A program made the translations under genes and the position numbers. Below, piece by piece: positions 7,594 to 16,146 of a stretch of DNA of 64,000 nt. Source of the DNA: Actinoplanes campanulatus (lineage in GTDB: Bacteria > Actinomycetota > Actinomycetes > Mycobacteriales > Micromonosporaceae). Numbering within the stretch: position 1 is the stretch's first letter; each line of letters opens with the position of its first letter. Location of the stretch: the NCBI RefSeq assembly GCF_014647795.1, contig NZ_BMPW01000001.1, positions 186,001 through 250,000 on the forward strand, given 5' to 3'. The notes under the pieces were generated by a model. That model saw only the letters and a program-made list of their open reading frames with translations, made no database searches and was not told where the DNA came from.

Positions 7594-8193
7594 ATGAGCA
7601 TCATCTCCCGGGGCTTCGGCGGGCGGAGACGCGAGTCGCCGCCCGATCTGCCGCCCGGTCAGTACCTCGCGCACGACTTCCCGGTGCTCTCGGCGGGGCC
7701 GACCCCGCGGATCCCGCTGGACCGCTGGCACTTCACGATCGTCACCGAGACCGGCGAGAAGCACACGTGGGACTGGAAGCAGTTCACCGCGCTGCCGGCC
7801 GAGGAGATCACGGTCGACATCCACTGCGTCACCAAGTGGTCGAAGCTCGGCACCACCTGGAAGGGCGTCGCGATCGACACCCTGTTCGAGGAGGTCGAGT
7901 CCGCCGCCGACTACGTGATGGCGCACAGCTACGGCGGCTACACCACGAACGTGCCGCTGGAGGACCTGCTCGACGGGAGAGCCTGGATCGCCTACGAGTA
8001 CGACGGCGAGCCACTGCACCCGGAGCACGGCGGCCCGGCCCGGCTGCTGATCCCGCACCTGTACTTCTGGAAGTCGGCGAAGTGGGTGGACGGCTTCCGG
8101 ATGATGCACGAGGACGAGCCCGGTTTCTGGGAGGACGCCGGCTACCACATGTACGGAGACCCATGGCGCGAGCAGCGGTATCACGGCGACTGA
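7594..8193 (+). CDS. Soluble sulfite-oxidase-fold molybdopterin oxidoreductase
   Basis: A 199-residue protein of the SUOX/MsrP molybdopterin superfamily. The molybdenum-ligating cysteine is in DIHCVTKWSKLG, and GGYTTNVPLEDLLDG, PLHPEHGGPARLLIP and YFWKSAKWVDGF are typical conserved segments. MsrP proteins carry a Tat signal and act in the periplasm. This one has no signal peptide, so it should be cytosolic. An earlier in-frame ATG exists, but the family start and an inverted repeat (GAGGT/ACCTC, 7576-7593) just upstream favour this ATG. The 31-bp overlap with a flavin reductase gene indicates a two-protein enzyme. Confidence 0.8.
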   Translation: MSIISRGFGGRRRESPPDLPPGQYLAHDFPVLSAGPTPRIPLDRWHFTIVTETGEKHTWDWKQFTALPAEEITVDIHCVTKWSKLGTTWKGVAIDTLFEEVESAADYVMAHSYGGYTTNVPLEDLLDGRAWIAYEYDGEPLHPEHGGPARLLIPHLYFWKSAKWVDGFRMMHEDEPGFWEDAGYHMYGDPWREQRYHGD

Positions 8194-8912
8194 CCTGGCG
8201 GGCGGCCACCGTCGTGGCGGCCCGCTGGGAGACACCGTCGGCACGCACCCTGGTGCTCGACGTTCCGGAGTGGCCCGGGCACCTGGCCGGGCAGCACCTC
8301 GACATCCGGCTCACCGCCGAGGACGGCTACCAGGCCCAGCGCAGCTATTCGATCGCCTCGGCGTGGCCGGGTGACGGCCCGGTCGAGATCTCGGTGCAGC
8401 GGCTGGAGGACGGCGAGGTCTCGCCGTACCTGACCGATGTGGTCGAGCCGGGTGACCGGATCGAGGTGCGCGGCCCGGTCGGCGGCTGGTTCGTCTGGCG
8501 GGACACCGCCACGGCGCCGGTGCTGCTGCTGGCCGGCGGCTCGGGCGTGGTGCCGCTGATGGCGATGATCCGGGCACGTTCGCTGGCCGGCGGCCGGCAG
8601 CCGTTCCGGCTGATCTACTCGGTGCGTACGCCGGAGGACGCGCTCTACGCCGAGGAGCTGCGCCGCCGGGGCCGCGAGGACGCCGGGCTGGACGTGCGGT
8701 TCGTCTGGACCCGCAAGGCGCCGGACGACTGGCCGCATCCACCGAGGCGGATCGACCTGGCGACGGTCGACACGTACGGGTGGCCGCCCGGCTTCGAGCC
8801 GGACTGCTTCGTCTGCGGCCCCACCACGTTCGTGGAGACGGCCGCCGACATGCTGGTCGCTCTCGGACACGACCCGAAACGCATCCGCACCGAACGTTTC
8901 GGCGGCGCATAG
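8163..8912 (+). CDS. FAD/NAD(P)H oxidoreductase, partner of the molybdoprotein
   Basis: A 249-residue ferredoxin-NADP reductase-type flavoprotein. The FAD domain (about 10-105) contains the RxYS motif as QRSYSIAS. The NAD(P) domain contains LLLAGGSGVVPLMAMI (glycine-rich) and FVCGPTTFVETAADML near the C-terminus. It lacks a 2Fe-2S domain. It most likely passes electrons from NAD(P)H to the molybdoprotein encoded by the overlapping gene upstream. The ATG is inside the molybdoprotein 3' end, with GGAGAC as ribosome-binding site. A heme/quinone partner such as MsrQ is absent from the locus. Confidence 0.85.
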   Translation: MARAAVSRRLTWRAATVVAARWETPSARTLVLDVPEWPGHLAGQHLDIRLTAEDGYQAQRSYSIASAWPGDGPVEISVQRLEDGEVSPYLTDVVEPGDRIEVRGPVGGWFVWRDTATAPVLLLAGGSGVVPLMAMIRARSLAGGRQPFRLIYSVRTPEDALYAEELRRRGREDAGLDVRFVWTRKAPDDWPHPPRRIDLATVDTYGWPPGFEPDCFVCGPTTFVETAADMLVALGHDPKRIRTERFGGA

Positions 8913-8973
8913 ACATCCATGCCTTCCCCGGCCACGAACCAGCTTCGACGGCACAAGGCTGGGGAGTACGCCC

Positions 8974-9720
8974 ATGGAAGCGACAGCGATGCACGTGGCC
9001 GGCGGGACCGTCGGCACACCGGTCACGATCGTCTTCTCGGTGGCCGCCGTGGCCGCCCTCGGATTCTGCGCCGCCCGGGCCCGCACCCACCTGGACCGGC
9101 CGTCGGCGCTGACGGCCGGCCTGCTGGCGGTGCTCCTGCTGACCGCGCAACTGATCAACCATCTGCTGCCCGGGGTCCACGGGCACCTGATCGGCGGGGC
9201 GCTGGCCGCCATGCTGGTCGGACCGTGGATCGGCGCGCTCACCGTGACAGGCGTGCTGATCCTGGACGGCCTGCTGTTCGGTGACGACCTGAGCACCCTC
9301 GGCCTGAACGTCCTCAATCTCGCGATCCTCGGCACGGCCGCCGCGTATCTGCTGGTCGCCGCCCTGCTGCGGGGACTGCCGCGGAACCCGGACGGGCTGG
9401 CCACCATCGCGCTGACCACCGCCATGGTCAGCGCCGGGGCGGCCGCGGCGGGCGCCGGCCTCCAGTACGCGCTCGGTGGCGACCCGCCGCTGAACGGGCT
9501 GACCGGTCAGATGGTCGGCACCCAGGTGCTGATCGGCATCGGCGAGGGGCTGATCACCGCGGCCGCGGTGGTCGCGCTCGCCCGGTTCCGGCCCGCCCTC
9601 GTCCACGCCGTGACCGGCCCCCGGGTCAAACGGACACCGCCCGCGGTCCCGGCCGCCGTCGCCGGCGAGCCGGAGAGCCTCTACCGCGTCGTCCGCCGCC
9701 GCGGGCACACCGCCTACTGA
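8974..9720 (+). CDS. CbiM-like ECF transporter substrate-binding membrane protein
   Basis: A 248-residue integral membrane protein with about six hydrophobic segments. The conserved CbiM/NikM core is visible as HLLPGVHGHLIGGALAAMLVGPW (two adjoining motifs), and an N-terminal MHVAGG resembles the MHIPDG start of CbiM. In NikM/CbiM the N-terminal Met-His coordinates Ni or Co, so the true start may be the in-frame ATG at 8989 rather than this one. This ATG has GGGGAG 7 nt upstream; the inner one has GGAAG. No CbiN, CbiQ or CbiO gene is nearby, so it must share an energising module encoded elsewhere or work without one. It runs convergently into the histidine kinase gene with a 7-bp overlap. Confidence 0.7.
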   Translation: MEATAMHVAGGTVGTPVTIVFSVAAVAALGFCAARARTHLDRPSALTAGLLAVLLLTAQLINHLLPGVHGHLIGGALAAMLVGPWIGALTVTGVLILDGLLFGDDLSTLGLNVLNLAILGTAAAYLLVAALLRGLPRNPDGLATIALTTAMVSAGAAAAGAGLQYALGGDPPLNGLTGQMVGTQVLIGIGEGLITAAAVVALARFRPALVHAVTGPRVKRTPPAVPAAVAGEPESLYRVVRRRGHTAY

Positions 9721-11849
9721 GGCAGGGTCATGCGGGGGCGGAGCACCGTGGGCGCCGCGGTGTCCAGCGCCGCGGGCAGGGAGAGGATGAAGCAGGATCC
9801 GCCGTCCGGGTTGTCGGTCGCGGTGATCGTGCCGTGGTGGCGTTCGACGATGCGCTTGCAGATCGCCAGGCCCAGGCCGGTGCCGTGGTACCCGCTGTCG
9901 CCGTGGGCGCGGTGGAAATTGCCGAAGATGGCGTCGTGCTGCCCCTTCGGGATGCCGATGCCGTTGTCCGCGATGCGGATCTCGACCATGTTCCCGTCCC
10001 GGTGGGCGGTGATGGTCAGCGCCGGCCTGGTTCCGGCGGCGGTGTACTTGATCGCGTTTCCGATCAGGTTGTCCAGTAGCTGACGTAGCAGTACCGGATC
10101 GACCTGCACCGGCGGCAGCTCGCCGATGGTGAACCGCGGCTCGAGCGCACCGACGGCGCCGGCCGCGTCGGTGCGCGCTTCGGCGATGTCGGCGACGACC
10201 CCGGCCAGGTCCACGGGCGCCGGAGCGAGGGCCGCCTCACGAGCCGTGGCGTACGCGAGCAGGCCGTCGATGAGTCCCCGCATCCGTGCCGCGGCCCGGC
10301 CCGACCGGGTCAGGTCGGCGAGCGCCTGGTCCAGGCTGGGATGGGCGGGCAGGTCCGACAGCGCGTCGGCCGCGGCGGTGGTCCAGCCGTCGACGCTGGC
10401 CAGGGGGTTGAGCAGGTCGTGAGCGATGACGCCGGCGAAGTTGGTCAGTTCGTCGCGGTGCCGTCGTTCGGCGGTCACGTCGTGCAGGAGCACGACCGTG
10501 CTGCGGGTGCCGTCGCGACGGAGCAGCGGTGTGGCTGTGGTCCGCACGATGCGGCCGTCGGGTGTGCCGGGTCTGCGGATCAGGGCGTCCCGTTCCGGTA
10601 CGTCATGTCGGGCGAGGGCGCGCAGATAGCCGAGATCGTCGTCGCCGTACCGGGTGCCGTCGAGGCGGAACAGGCCGAAGCGGGAGTCGGCCTCCGGGTG
10701 GCCGGATCCGCCGAGCAGTTGGCCGAAGGCGGGGTTGCGCAGTGATACCCGGCCGTCGGGTTCGATCACGGCGAGGCCGTCGGCCATCGAGTCGATGATC
10801 GCGGCCAGCAGGTCGGCGTGCGCGGCGGCGAGCATCTGTTGCGCGGCCAGCTCGGTCTTCTCCCGGGCCAGCTCCGCCTTCTCGGCGGCCAGCTCGGCCA
10901 GCAGGACGTTTCGCTCGTCGCGTGCCAGCGCCAGAGCCAGCCCGACCACCGTGACCAGGACGAGGAAGAGCTGGACGAGGATGCCCTGGGTCAGCGGGTC
11001 GGCGACGCGCGCGAACGGGCCCGTCCCGGCGATCGTGTAATGCACGGCGATGCCGGCGATGACCGTGTTGTGCAGCAGCAGGAACGGGGTACTGAGCCGG
11101 ATGGCCACCAGCACGGTCCAGCTGAGCAGCGGAAACGCCAGCGGCAGATGGGCGGCGTTACCGAAACCGATCATGTAGGCGCAGGTGGTGCCGGCGACGA
11201 TCACCAGGTACTCGGCGATCCGCCATGGCGGGGTCCCGGCCAGCGTCCGCATGTGGTGCCGCCACCATCCGCCCACCGAGCCGTGGCGGTCGCGGAACCC
11301 GGCGAGGGCCGACCCGGCGAGCACCCCGGCCGAACCGAAGATCAGGATGCTGGCCGTGTGCCGGGTCAGGTACAGCGTGAAATGTGTCCAGTCGAGGCTG
11401 CCATAGAAGATCCGCTCGTTGGCGACCCCGAGGCCGGCGCCGCAGAAGCTCGCGCCGACCGCCGCGCCCAGAAAGCCCCACAGGTCGCGCGAGCGGTGTA
11501 ACGGCTCGGTGCCACCGGCGCCCCACAGGTTCGGTCTCCACCAGGACAGCAACCGGCTGAACACCATCGCCTGGGTGACGCCCGCGATGCCGAAACCCAG
11601 AGCGACGTTCGGCGCCGGGGTCGTGGTCACCGCCGTCGTGGCGACCAGCGCCGCCGGGAGCGCCACGACATCCGCCCAACGCGCGCGGGCGCGGCGCTGG
11701 GCGCAGAACCACACCGCCGATACTCCGGCGGCGGGCCACGCCAAGCCGACACCGTCCGGACCGACCGCGGTCTGCCGCCCGAGAAGCACCGCGGCGCTGT
11801 AGGCGAGAGCGAACAATGCGGTTCGCGTAAGAGAGCGCCGGTAACTCAT
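9714..11849 (-). CDS. MASE1/PAS sensor histidine kinase
   Basis: A 711-residue membrane kinase. Residues 1-300 form a MASE1-like sensor of about eight membrane helices (GVGLAWPAAGVSAVWF is typical). A coiled-coil stretch (LAAEKAELAREKTELAAQQ) and a PAS domain (DSMADGLAVIEPDGRVSL) follow. The dimerisation domain has the phospho-acceptor His in AGVIAHDLLNPLASV. The ATPase domain carries the N-box NLIGNAIKYT, the G1 box IADNGIGIP and GTGLGLAI. A longer in-frame start exists, but this ATG has GGAG 10 nt upstream and begins the membrane domain sensibly. No response regulator is adjacent, so it is an orphan kinase. Confidence 0.85.
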   Translation of the reverse strand: MSYRRSLTRTALFALAYSAAVLLGRQTAVGPDGVGLAWPAAGVSAVWFCAQRRARARWADVVALPAALVATTAVTTTPAPNVALGFGIAGVTQAMVFSRLLSWWRPNLWGAGGTEPLHRSRDLWGFLGAAVGASFCGAGLGVANERIFYGSLDWTHFTLYLTRHTASILIFGSAGVLAGSALAGFRDRHGSVGGWWRHHMRTLAGTPPWRIAEYLVIVAGTTCAYMIGFGNAAHLPLAFPLLSWTVLVAIRLSTPFLLLHNTVIAGIAVHYTIAGTGPFARVADPLTQGILVQLFLVLVTVVGLALALARDERNVLLAELAAEKAELAREKTELAAQQMLAAAHADLLAAIIDSMADGLAVIEPDGRVSLRNPAFGQLLGGSGHPEADSRFGLFRLDGTRYGDDDLGYLRALARHDVPERDALIRRPGTPDGRIVRTTATPLLRRDGTRSTVVLLHDVTAERRHRDELTNFAGVIAHDLLNPLASVDGWTTAAADALSDLPAHPSLDQALADLTRSGRAAARMRGLIDGLLAYATAREAALAPAPVDLAGVVADIAEARTDAAGAVGALEPRFTIGELPPVQVDPVLLRQLLDNLIGNAIKYTAAGTRPALTITAHRDGNMVEIRIADNGIGIPKGQHDAIFGNFHRAHGDSGYHGTGLGLAICKRIVERHHGTITATDNPDGGSCFILSLPAALDTAAPTVLRPRMTLPQ

Positions 11850-11948
11850 CGCAACCGAACCTCCAGGTCGTAACGACCCACCTTCAGCCCTGTTCGGCCG
11901 GTTACGGCTTCTGCTGAGGTCGACCGGCGCCGGGCGGCACATGCGCTG

Positions 11949-13985
11949 TCAGTGCGGAGAGACCTCGATGAGCAGGGCCTGCTCCGGGGTGAGCAGCGGG
12001 GCGGGGAGACCCACCTCGGCCAGCACCCGGCCGGTGAGGGTGGCCGAGCCGGCGGCCAGCCACGGGGGCGGGGCGTCCTGGAGCGTCCGGGGTGGGACGC
12101 CGATCGGGCGGACCGTGTAGAGGCGGTCCGGGTCGAGGCCGGGCAGCCGGATCGGCGGCGGCAGGGCGGCCCGCGGTGCGCCCAGCGTGACCAGGGCGAA
12201 GACCGCGTGTGTGCGGTCCTGGGCGACGACCCCGTGCAGCAGGTGCGCCGGGTCGGGCGAGTCGGCGCGGACCACGCGGCCGGTGTGCAGCAGGGGGCGC
12301 AGGCGCTTGTGCTCGGTGATCCACGCGGCGATGTCGAGGCGTTCGGATTCGGAGGCGGCGGTCAGGTTCCACTCGATGCCGGCGCTGCCGAACAGGGCGG
12401 TGGCCAGGCGCAGGCCGAGAGCCGAGGTGCGCCCGGTGACGTGTGCGGTGGCCGCGCCCAGGTGCCCGCCCAGGTACTCCGGCGGGATCAGCACGCCGGT
12501 CCAGCGCTGGATCGACTGCCGGTCCAGCGGGTCGTTGGTGTCGGATGTCCAGAATCGGTCGACGAGTTCGAGGATGCCGAGGTCGATGCGGGCCCCGCCG
12601 GAGGCGCAGCTCTCGATCTCCACGTGCGGGAACCGGGCGCGCAGCGACGTGAGCAGCCGGTAGAGGGCGCGGGTCTGCCGGCCGGAGTGCGGGGTCAACA
12701 GGTCGCGGTTGTGGTCCCACTTGAGGAACGCGATCGGGTACTCGGTGAGCAGGGCGGACAGCCGGTCCAGCAGGTAGTCGTGGGCCTTGGTGAGGTCGAG
12801 GGCACGCTGCCGGCGCCAGGTGGGGCCGGTGCCGCCGTCCAGGATCCAGTCGGGGTGGGCGGCGGCGAGGGCCGAGTCGGGGCTGATCATCTCCGGTTCG
12901 ACCCAGAGGCCGAAGTCCATGCCGGCCTTCTCCACCCGGGCGATCAGCGGGTGCAGGCCGTCCGGCCAGACCTCAGCGTCGACGAACCAGTCGCCGAGGG
13001 CGCGCCGGTCGTCGCGGCGGCCGGCGAACCAGCCGTCGTCCAGCACGAACCGTTCGGCACCGACGGAGGCGGCGGCGTCGACGAGGTCGCTCAGCACGCC
13101 GAGGTCGTGGTCGAAGTAGACGGCCTCCCAGGTGTTGAGGACCACCGGGCGGGGCAGCCGCGCCGGGGAGTGGGCGCGGATCCACGGGTGCAGGCGATCG
13201 GAGAGGCCGTCGAGACCGGCGTCCGAGAAGACCGCGACGAGCCAGGGCGTCGCATAGGACTCGCCGGGGGCGAGCCGGATCTCTCCGGGGCTGAGCAGTT
13301 CACCCGCTCCCAGGACGCCGTAGCCGAGAGCACTCCGCTCGGCCCAGATCCGCTTGTCGCCGCTCCAGGCGAGGTGGACGGCCCACACCCGGCCGGCCCG
13401 GAAGCCGAAGCCGGGCTCCCCGGCGATCATCAGGAACGCGTCGTCGTGGCCGGGACGGCCGTGCCGGCTCTCCCGGCTCCACACGCCGTGCCGCAGCGGG
13501 GCACGCTGCGGCAGCCGCTCGTGCGACCAGAGGCCGGTGAAGTCGAGGAGCTCGGCGGCGCTGTCCGGGATCGGGAGCAGCATGTCGAGGCCGGGGACCG
13601 TCAGCTCGGCGTCGCCACGGTTGGTCGCCCGGTGCCGCAGTCGCAGGACACCCTCCGCGGACATCCCCAGCTCCGTGGTTACCTCTTGCGTGGAATCGGG
13701 GCTCGAGTGCCGTACAAAAGCGGTGTTTTCGGAAGCGTGCGCATCGATGAGCCGCAGCGGACCCGCGGAGAGTGCGGGCCGGCCGGTCCATCCCTCTTCG
13801 AGGGAGGGCAGGAGAGAAAGACGCAGGGGTACGTCGATCGAGCTCGGTGGCACCGCGGGCACGAAGTGGTCCTCGGCGGGGAGGTGGTCGCCCAGGTCGG
13901 GACCCCAGTGGAGGATGCGCGCGGCGGTGCCGCGGGTGTCGAGCACGAGGCTGACACCCGCGGCACGCAGGTGGAACACGGTCAC
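11949..13985 (-). CDS. Alpha-galactosidase, GH36
   Basis: A 678-residue cytosolic glycoside hydrolase. GH36 landmarks are present: LDDGWFAGR, the nucleophile Asp in AFLKWDHNRDLL, ESCASGGARIDLGIL, and the acid/base Asp in FWTSDTNDPLDR. The N-terminal 250 residues form the beta-supersandwich domain. It releases terminal alpha-galactose from oligosaccharides such as melibiose or raffinose. The GTG start overlaps the stop of the binding-protein gene (GTGA), making this the last gene of the LacI-controlled galactoside operon. The long in-frame extension upstream is antisense-like reading of the previous gene and is rejected. Confidence 0.9.
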   Translation of the reverse strand: MTVFHLRAAGVSLVLDTRGTAARILHWGPDLGDHLPAEDHFVPAVPPSSIDVPLRLSLLPSLEEGWTGRPALSAGPLRLIDAHASENTAFVRHSSPDSTQEVTTELGMSAEGVLRLRHRATNRGDAELTVPGLDMLLPIPDSAAELLDFTGLWSHERLPQRAPLRHGVWSRESRHGRPGHDDAFLMIAGEPGFGFRAGRVWAVHLAWSGDKRIWAERSALGYGVLGAGELLSPGEIRLAPGESYATPWLVAVFSDAGLDGLSDRLHPWIRAHSPARLPRPVVLNTWEAVYFDHDLGVLSDLVDAAASVGAERFVLDDGWFAGRRDDRRALGDWFVDAEVWPDGLHPLIARVEKAGMDFGLWVEPEMISPDSALAAAHPDWILDGGTGPTWRRQRALDLTKAHDYLLDRLSALLTEYPIAFLKWDHNRDLLTPHSGRQTRALYRLLTSLRARFPHVEIESCASGGARIDLGILELVDRFWTSDTNDPLDRQSIQRWTGVLIPPEYLGGHLGAATAHVTGRTSALGLRLATALFGSAGIEWNLTAASESERLDIAAWITEHKRLRPLLHTGRVVRADSPDPAHLLHGVVAQDRTHAVFALVTLGAPRAALPPPIRLPGLDPDRLYTVRPIGVPPRTLQDAPPPWLAAGSATLTGRVLAEVGLPAPLLTPEQALLIEVSPH

Positions 13986-15295
13986 TCGGCGACCGGGATG
14001 GACTGGGACTTCATGTTCTCGACGGTCTTCGCCTGGGTGGTCTTGAGCGCGTCGAGCAGGGTGCCGTTGCCGGAGACGGCGGCCTTGAAGCCGTCCGACG
14101 CGGTGGCGTAGGTGCTGGTCATCGTCGGTCCCCAGACGAAGTCGGGCGCGACCTGGCCGGAGGCCGTCGCGAAGACATCGTAGATCTTCTGGCCGCCGTA
14201 GAACTCGACTCCCTCGGACAGCGCCGGGAGCTTGGCGCCGGCCTTGGTCGCCGGGTAGAGCTGCGCCTCCTTGTTGAGCAGAGTCAGCGCCTCCTCGGAG
14301 GTGTTCAGCCAGAGAGCGAACTTCGCGGCCTCGTACGGGTGTTTCGAGCCCTTGAAGACGGCGGTCGACGAGCCGCCCCAGTTGCCGGCGACGGTGGCGC
14401 CGGAGGTCCACTGCGGCATCGGGGCGACCGCCCACCTACCCTTGGTGGCGGGGGCGCCGGACATGATCGAGTTGGCGCCCCACACCGCGGAGGTCCAGGT
14501 CCAGGCCTGGCCGGTGTTGTAGGCGTTGTCCCACTCGGTGGTCCACGGCGGCACGCTCGACACGAGCTTCTTGTCGATCAGGCCCTGCCAGTAGCCGGCG
14601 ACCTTGGTGGTGGCCTCGTCCTGGAGGTTGACGGTCCACTTGCTGCCGTCGTTGGCGAACCAGCGGCCACCGGCCTGCCAGGCGAAGCCGGCGAACTGGT
14701 TGATGTCGCTCTGCGAGAAGTTGGTGATGTAGCCACCGGCGGCCTTCACCTTCTCGGCGGCCGCGGCGTACTCGTCCCAGGTGGTCGGCACCGGGATGTT
14801 GTTCTTCTCGAACAGGTCCTTGCGGTAGAAGAGCGCCATGGGCCCGGCGTCCTGCGGGATGCCGTAGACCGAGTTCTCCTCACCGAACGTGACCTGGCCC
14901 CAGGTCCAGTCGACGAACTGGTCCTTGGCGGCGGTCACCTCGGCGCAGTCGGCCAGGTTGGTCAGGCCGTCCTGGACGCGGAAGCTGGGCAGCGCGTCGT
15001 ACTCGATGTGGCCCAGGTCGGGGGCGTTGCCGGCCTTGAGCTGGTTGAAGAAGTTGGCGTAGGTGCCGCCGTTGCCGTTCGGGCCGGTCTGCACCTTGAC
15101 CTGGATGTTCGGGTTCTTGTCGTTCCAGACCTTCACCACGTTCTCGATCCCGGGGATCCAGGTGGTGTAGGTCAGCGTGACGTTGCCTTCCGAAGGGGCA
15201 CAGCTCTTCGAGTCGGCGGCGGTTTCGGAAGATCCACCGGATGAGCAGGCACCGAGTGCGAGTGCTGAGACCAGCACGACACTGAGAGCGCGCAT
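13982..15295 (-). CDS. ABC sugar-binding lipoprotein
   Basis: A 437-residue extracytoplasmic solute-binding protein (family 1). The signal peptide ends in a lipobox LALGAC, so it should be lipid-anchored. SBP_bac_1 features include TWIPGIENVVKVWNDKNPNIQV and GPMALFYRKDLFEKNNIPVPTTW (two adjoining conserved strings). It should capture a galacto-oligosaccharide and deliver it to the two permeases encoded upstream. I prefer this ATG over one 12 bp earlier because AGGA lies 5 nt upstream. The operon lacks its own ATPase, so a shared MsiK-type ATPase is expected, as is usual for actinobacterial CUT1 transporters. Confidence 0.9.
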   Translation of the reverse strand: MRALSVVLVSALALGACSSGGSSETAADSKSCAPSEGNVTLTYTTWIPGIENVVKVWNDKNPNIQVKVQTGPNGNGGTYANFFNQLKAGNAPDLGHIEYDALPSFRVQDGLTNLADCAEVTAAKDQFVDWTWGQVTFGEENSVYGIPQDAGPMALFYRKDLFEKNNIPVPTTWDEYAAAAEKVKAAGGYITNFSQSDINQFAGFAWQAGGRWFANDGSKWTVNLQDEATTKVAGYWQGLIDKKLVSSVPPWTTEWDNAYNTGQAWTWTSAVWGANSIMSGAPATKGRWAVAPMPQWTSGATVAGNWGGSSTAVFKGSKHPYEAAKFALWLNTSEEALTLLNKEAQLYPATKAGAKLPALSEGVEFYGGQKIYDVFATASGQVAPDFVWGPTMTSTYATASDGFKAAVSGNGTLLDALKTTQAKTVENMKSQSIPVAE

Positions 15296-15321
15296 TTCGA
15301 TCCTCATTTCTTAAGGGGGGG

Positions 15322-16146
15322 TTACTTGATGGCGCCGGAGCCGAGGCCGTTGCGCCAGAACCGCTGCAGGAGCAGGAAGGCGATCACCAGGGGCACGATG
15401 GAGACGAGCGCGCCGGTGAGCACCAGCATCCGCAGCTCGGGAAGCTGGTTGACCTGGGTGTTCCAGGTGTAGAGGCCGAGGGTGACCGGGAAGAGGCGTT
15501 CCTCGCCGAGCATGATCAGCGGGAGCAGGAAGTTGTTCCAGACCGCGACGAAGTGGAACAGGAAGATCGTCACGAGGGCCGGGAACATCAGCCGGCTGGA
15601 GATGGTGAAGAAGGTGCGGATCTCGCCGGAGCCGTCCAGGCGGGACGCTTCGAGAAGTTCGTCCGGGACACTGGCGGTGGCGTAGATCCGGGCCAGGTAG
15701 ACGCCGAACGGGTTGACCAGGCTGGGCAGGAAGACCGACCAGAAGGTGTTCGTCGCCTCGAACTGGCTGAAGATCAGGAACAACGGTAGGGCGAGTGCGG
15801 TGGCCGGCACGAGGACCCCGCCCAGGACGATGTCGAAGATCGCCTCGCGGCCCCGGAAACGGTACTTGGCCAGGGCGTATCCACACATGGCGGCCAGGAT
15901 CGTGCCGAGCAGCGCGGCCCCGCCGGTGTAGACGACGCTGTTCAGCATCCAGCGCAGGAAGACCCCGTCCCGGTACGCGAACAGCTCCTTCAGGTTGTCG
16001 ATCAGCGCGAAGTCGGCGAACCAGAGGGGTGTGGTCGAGGTGAATTCACTCCTGGTCTTGGACGCGGCGACGAACAGCCACCAGATCGGGACCAGGAAGT
16101 AGAAGGTCGCGGCTCCCATGATCACCATCGGCGTCACGCGCTTCAT
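15322..16146 (-). CDS. ABC sugar permease, MalG-type
   Basis: A 274-residue inner-membrane permease with six predicted helices. The cytoplasmic EAA loop reads ELLEASRLDGSGEIRTFFTI, the contact site for the ATPase. It starts at an ATG overlapping the stop of the first permease gene (ATGA), so the two should be made in equal amounts. The last residues (FLLLQRFWRNGLGSGAIK) are the usual MalG-like C-terminus. It belongs to the CUT1 family that takes up oligosaccharides. Confidence 0.9.
   Translation of the reverse strand: MKRVTPMVIMGAATFYFLVPIWWLFVAASKTRSEFTSTTPLWFADFALIDNLKELFAYRDGVFLRWMLNSVVYTGGAALLGTILAAMCGYALAKYRFRGREAIFDIVLGGVLVPATALALPLFLIFSQFEATNTFWSVFLPSLVNPFGVYLARIYATASVPDELLEASRLDGSGEIRTFFTISSRLMFPALVTIFLFHFVAVWNNFLLPLIMLGEERLFPVTLGLYTWNTQVNQLPELRMLVLTGALVSIVPLVIAFLLLQRFWRNGLGSGAIK

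Noticed and set aside
8913-8973. Cobalamin or metal riboswitch before the CbiM-like gene
   Set aside because: The gap is only 61 bp and shows no riboswitch consensus boxes.
13986-14435. N-terminal extension of the GH36 enzyme
   Set aside because: It lies inside the binding-protein gene in a different frame and has no protein-like composition.
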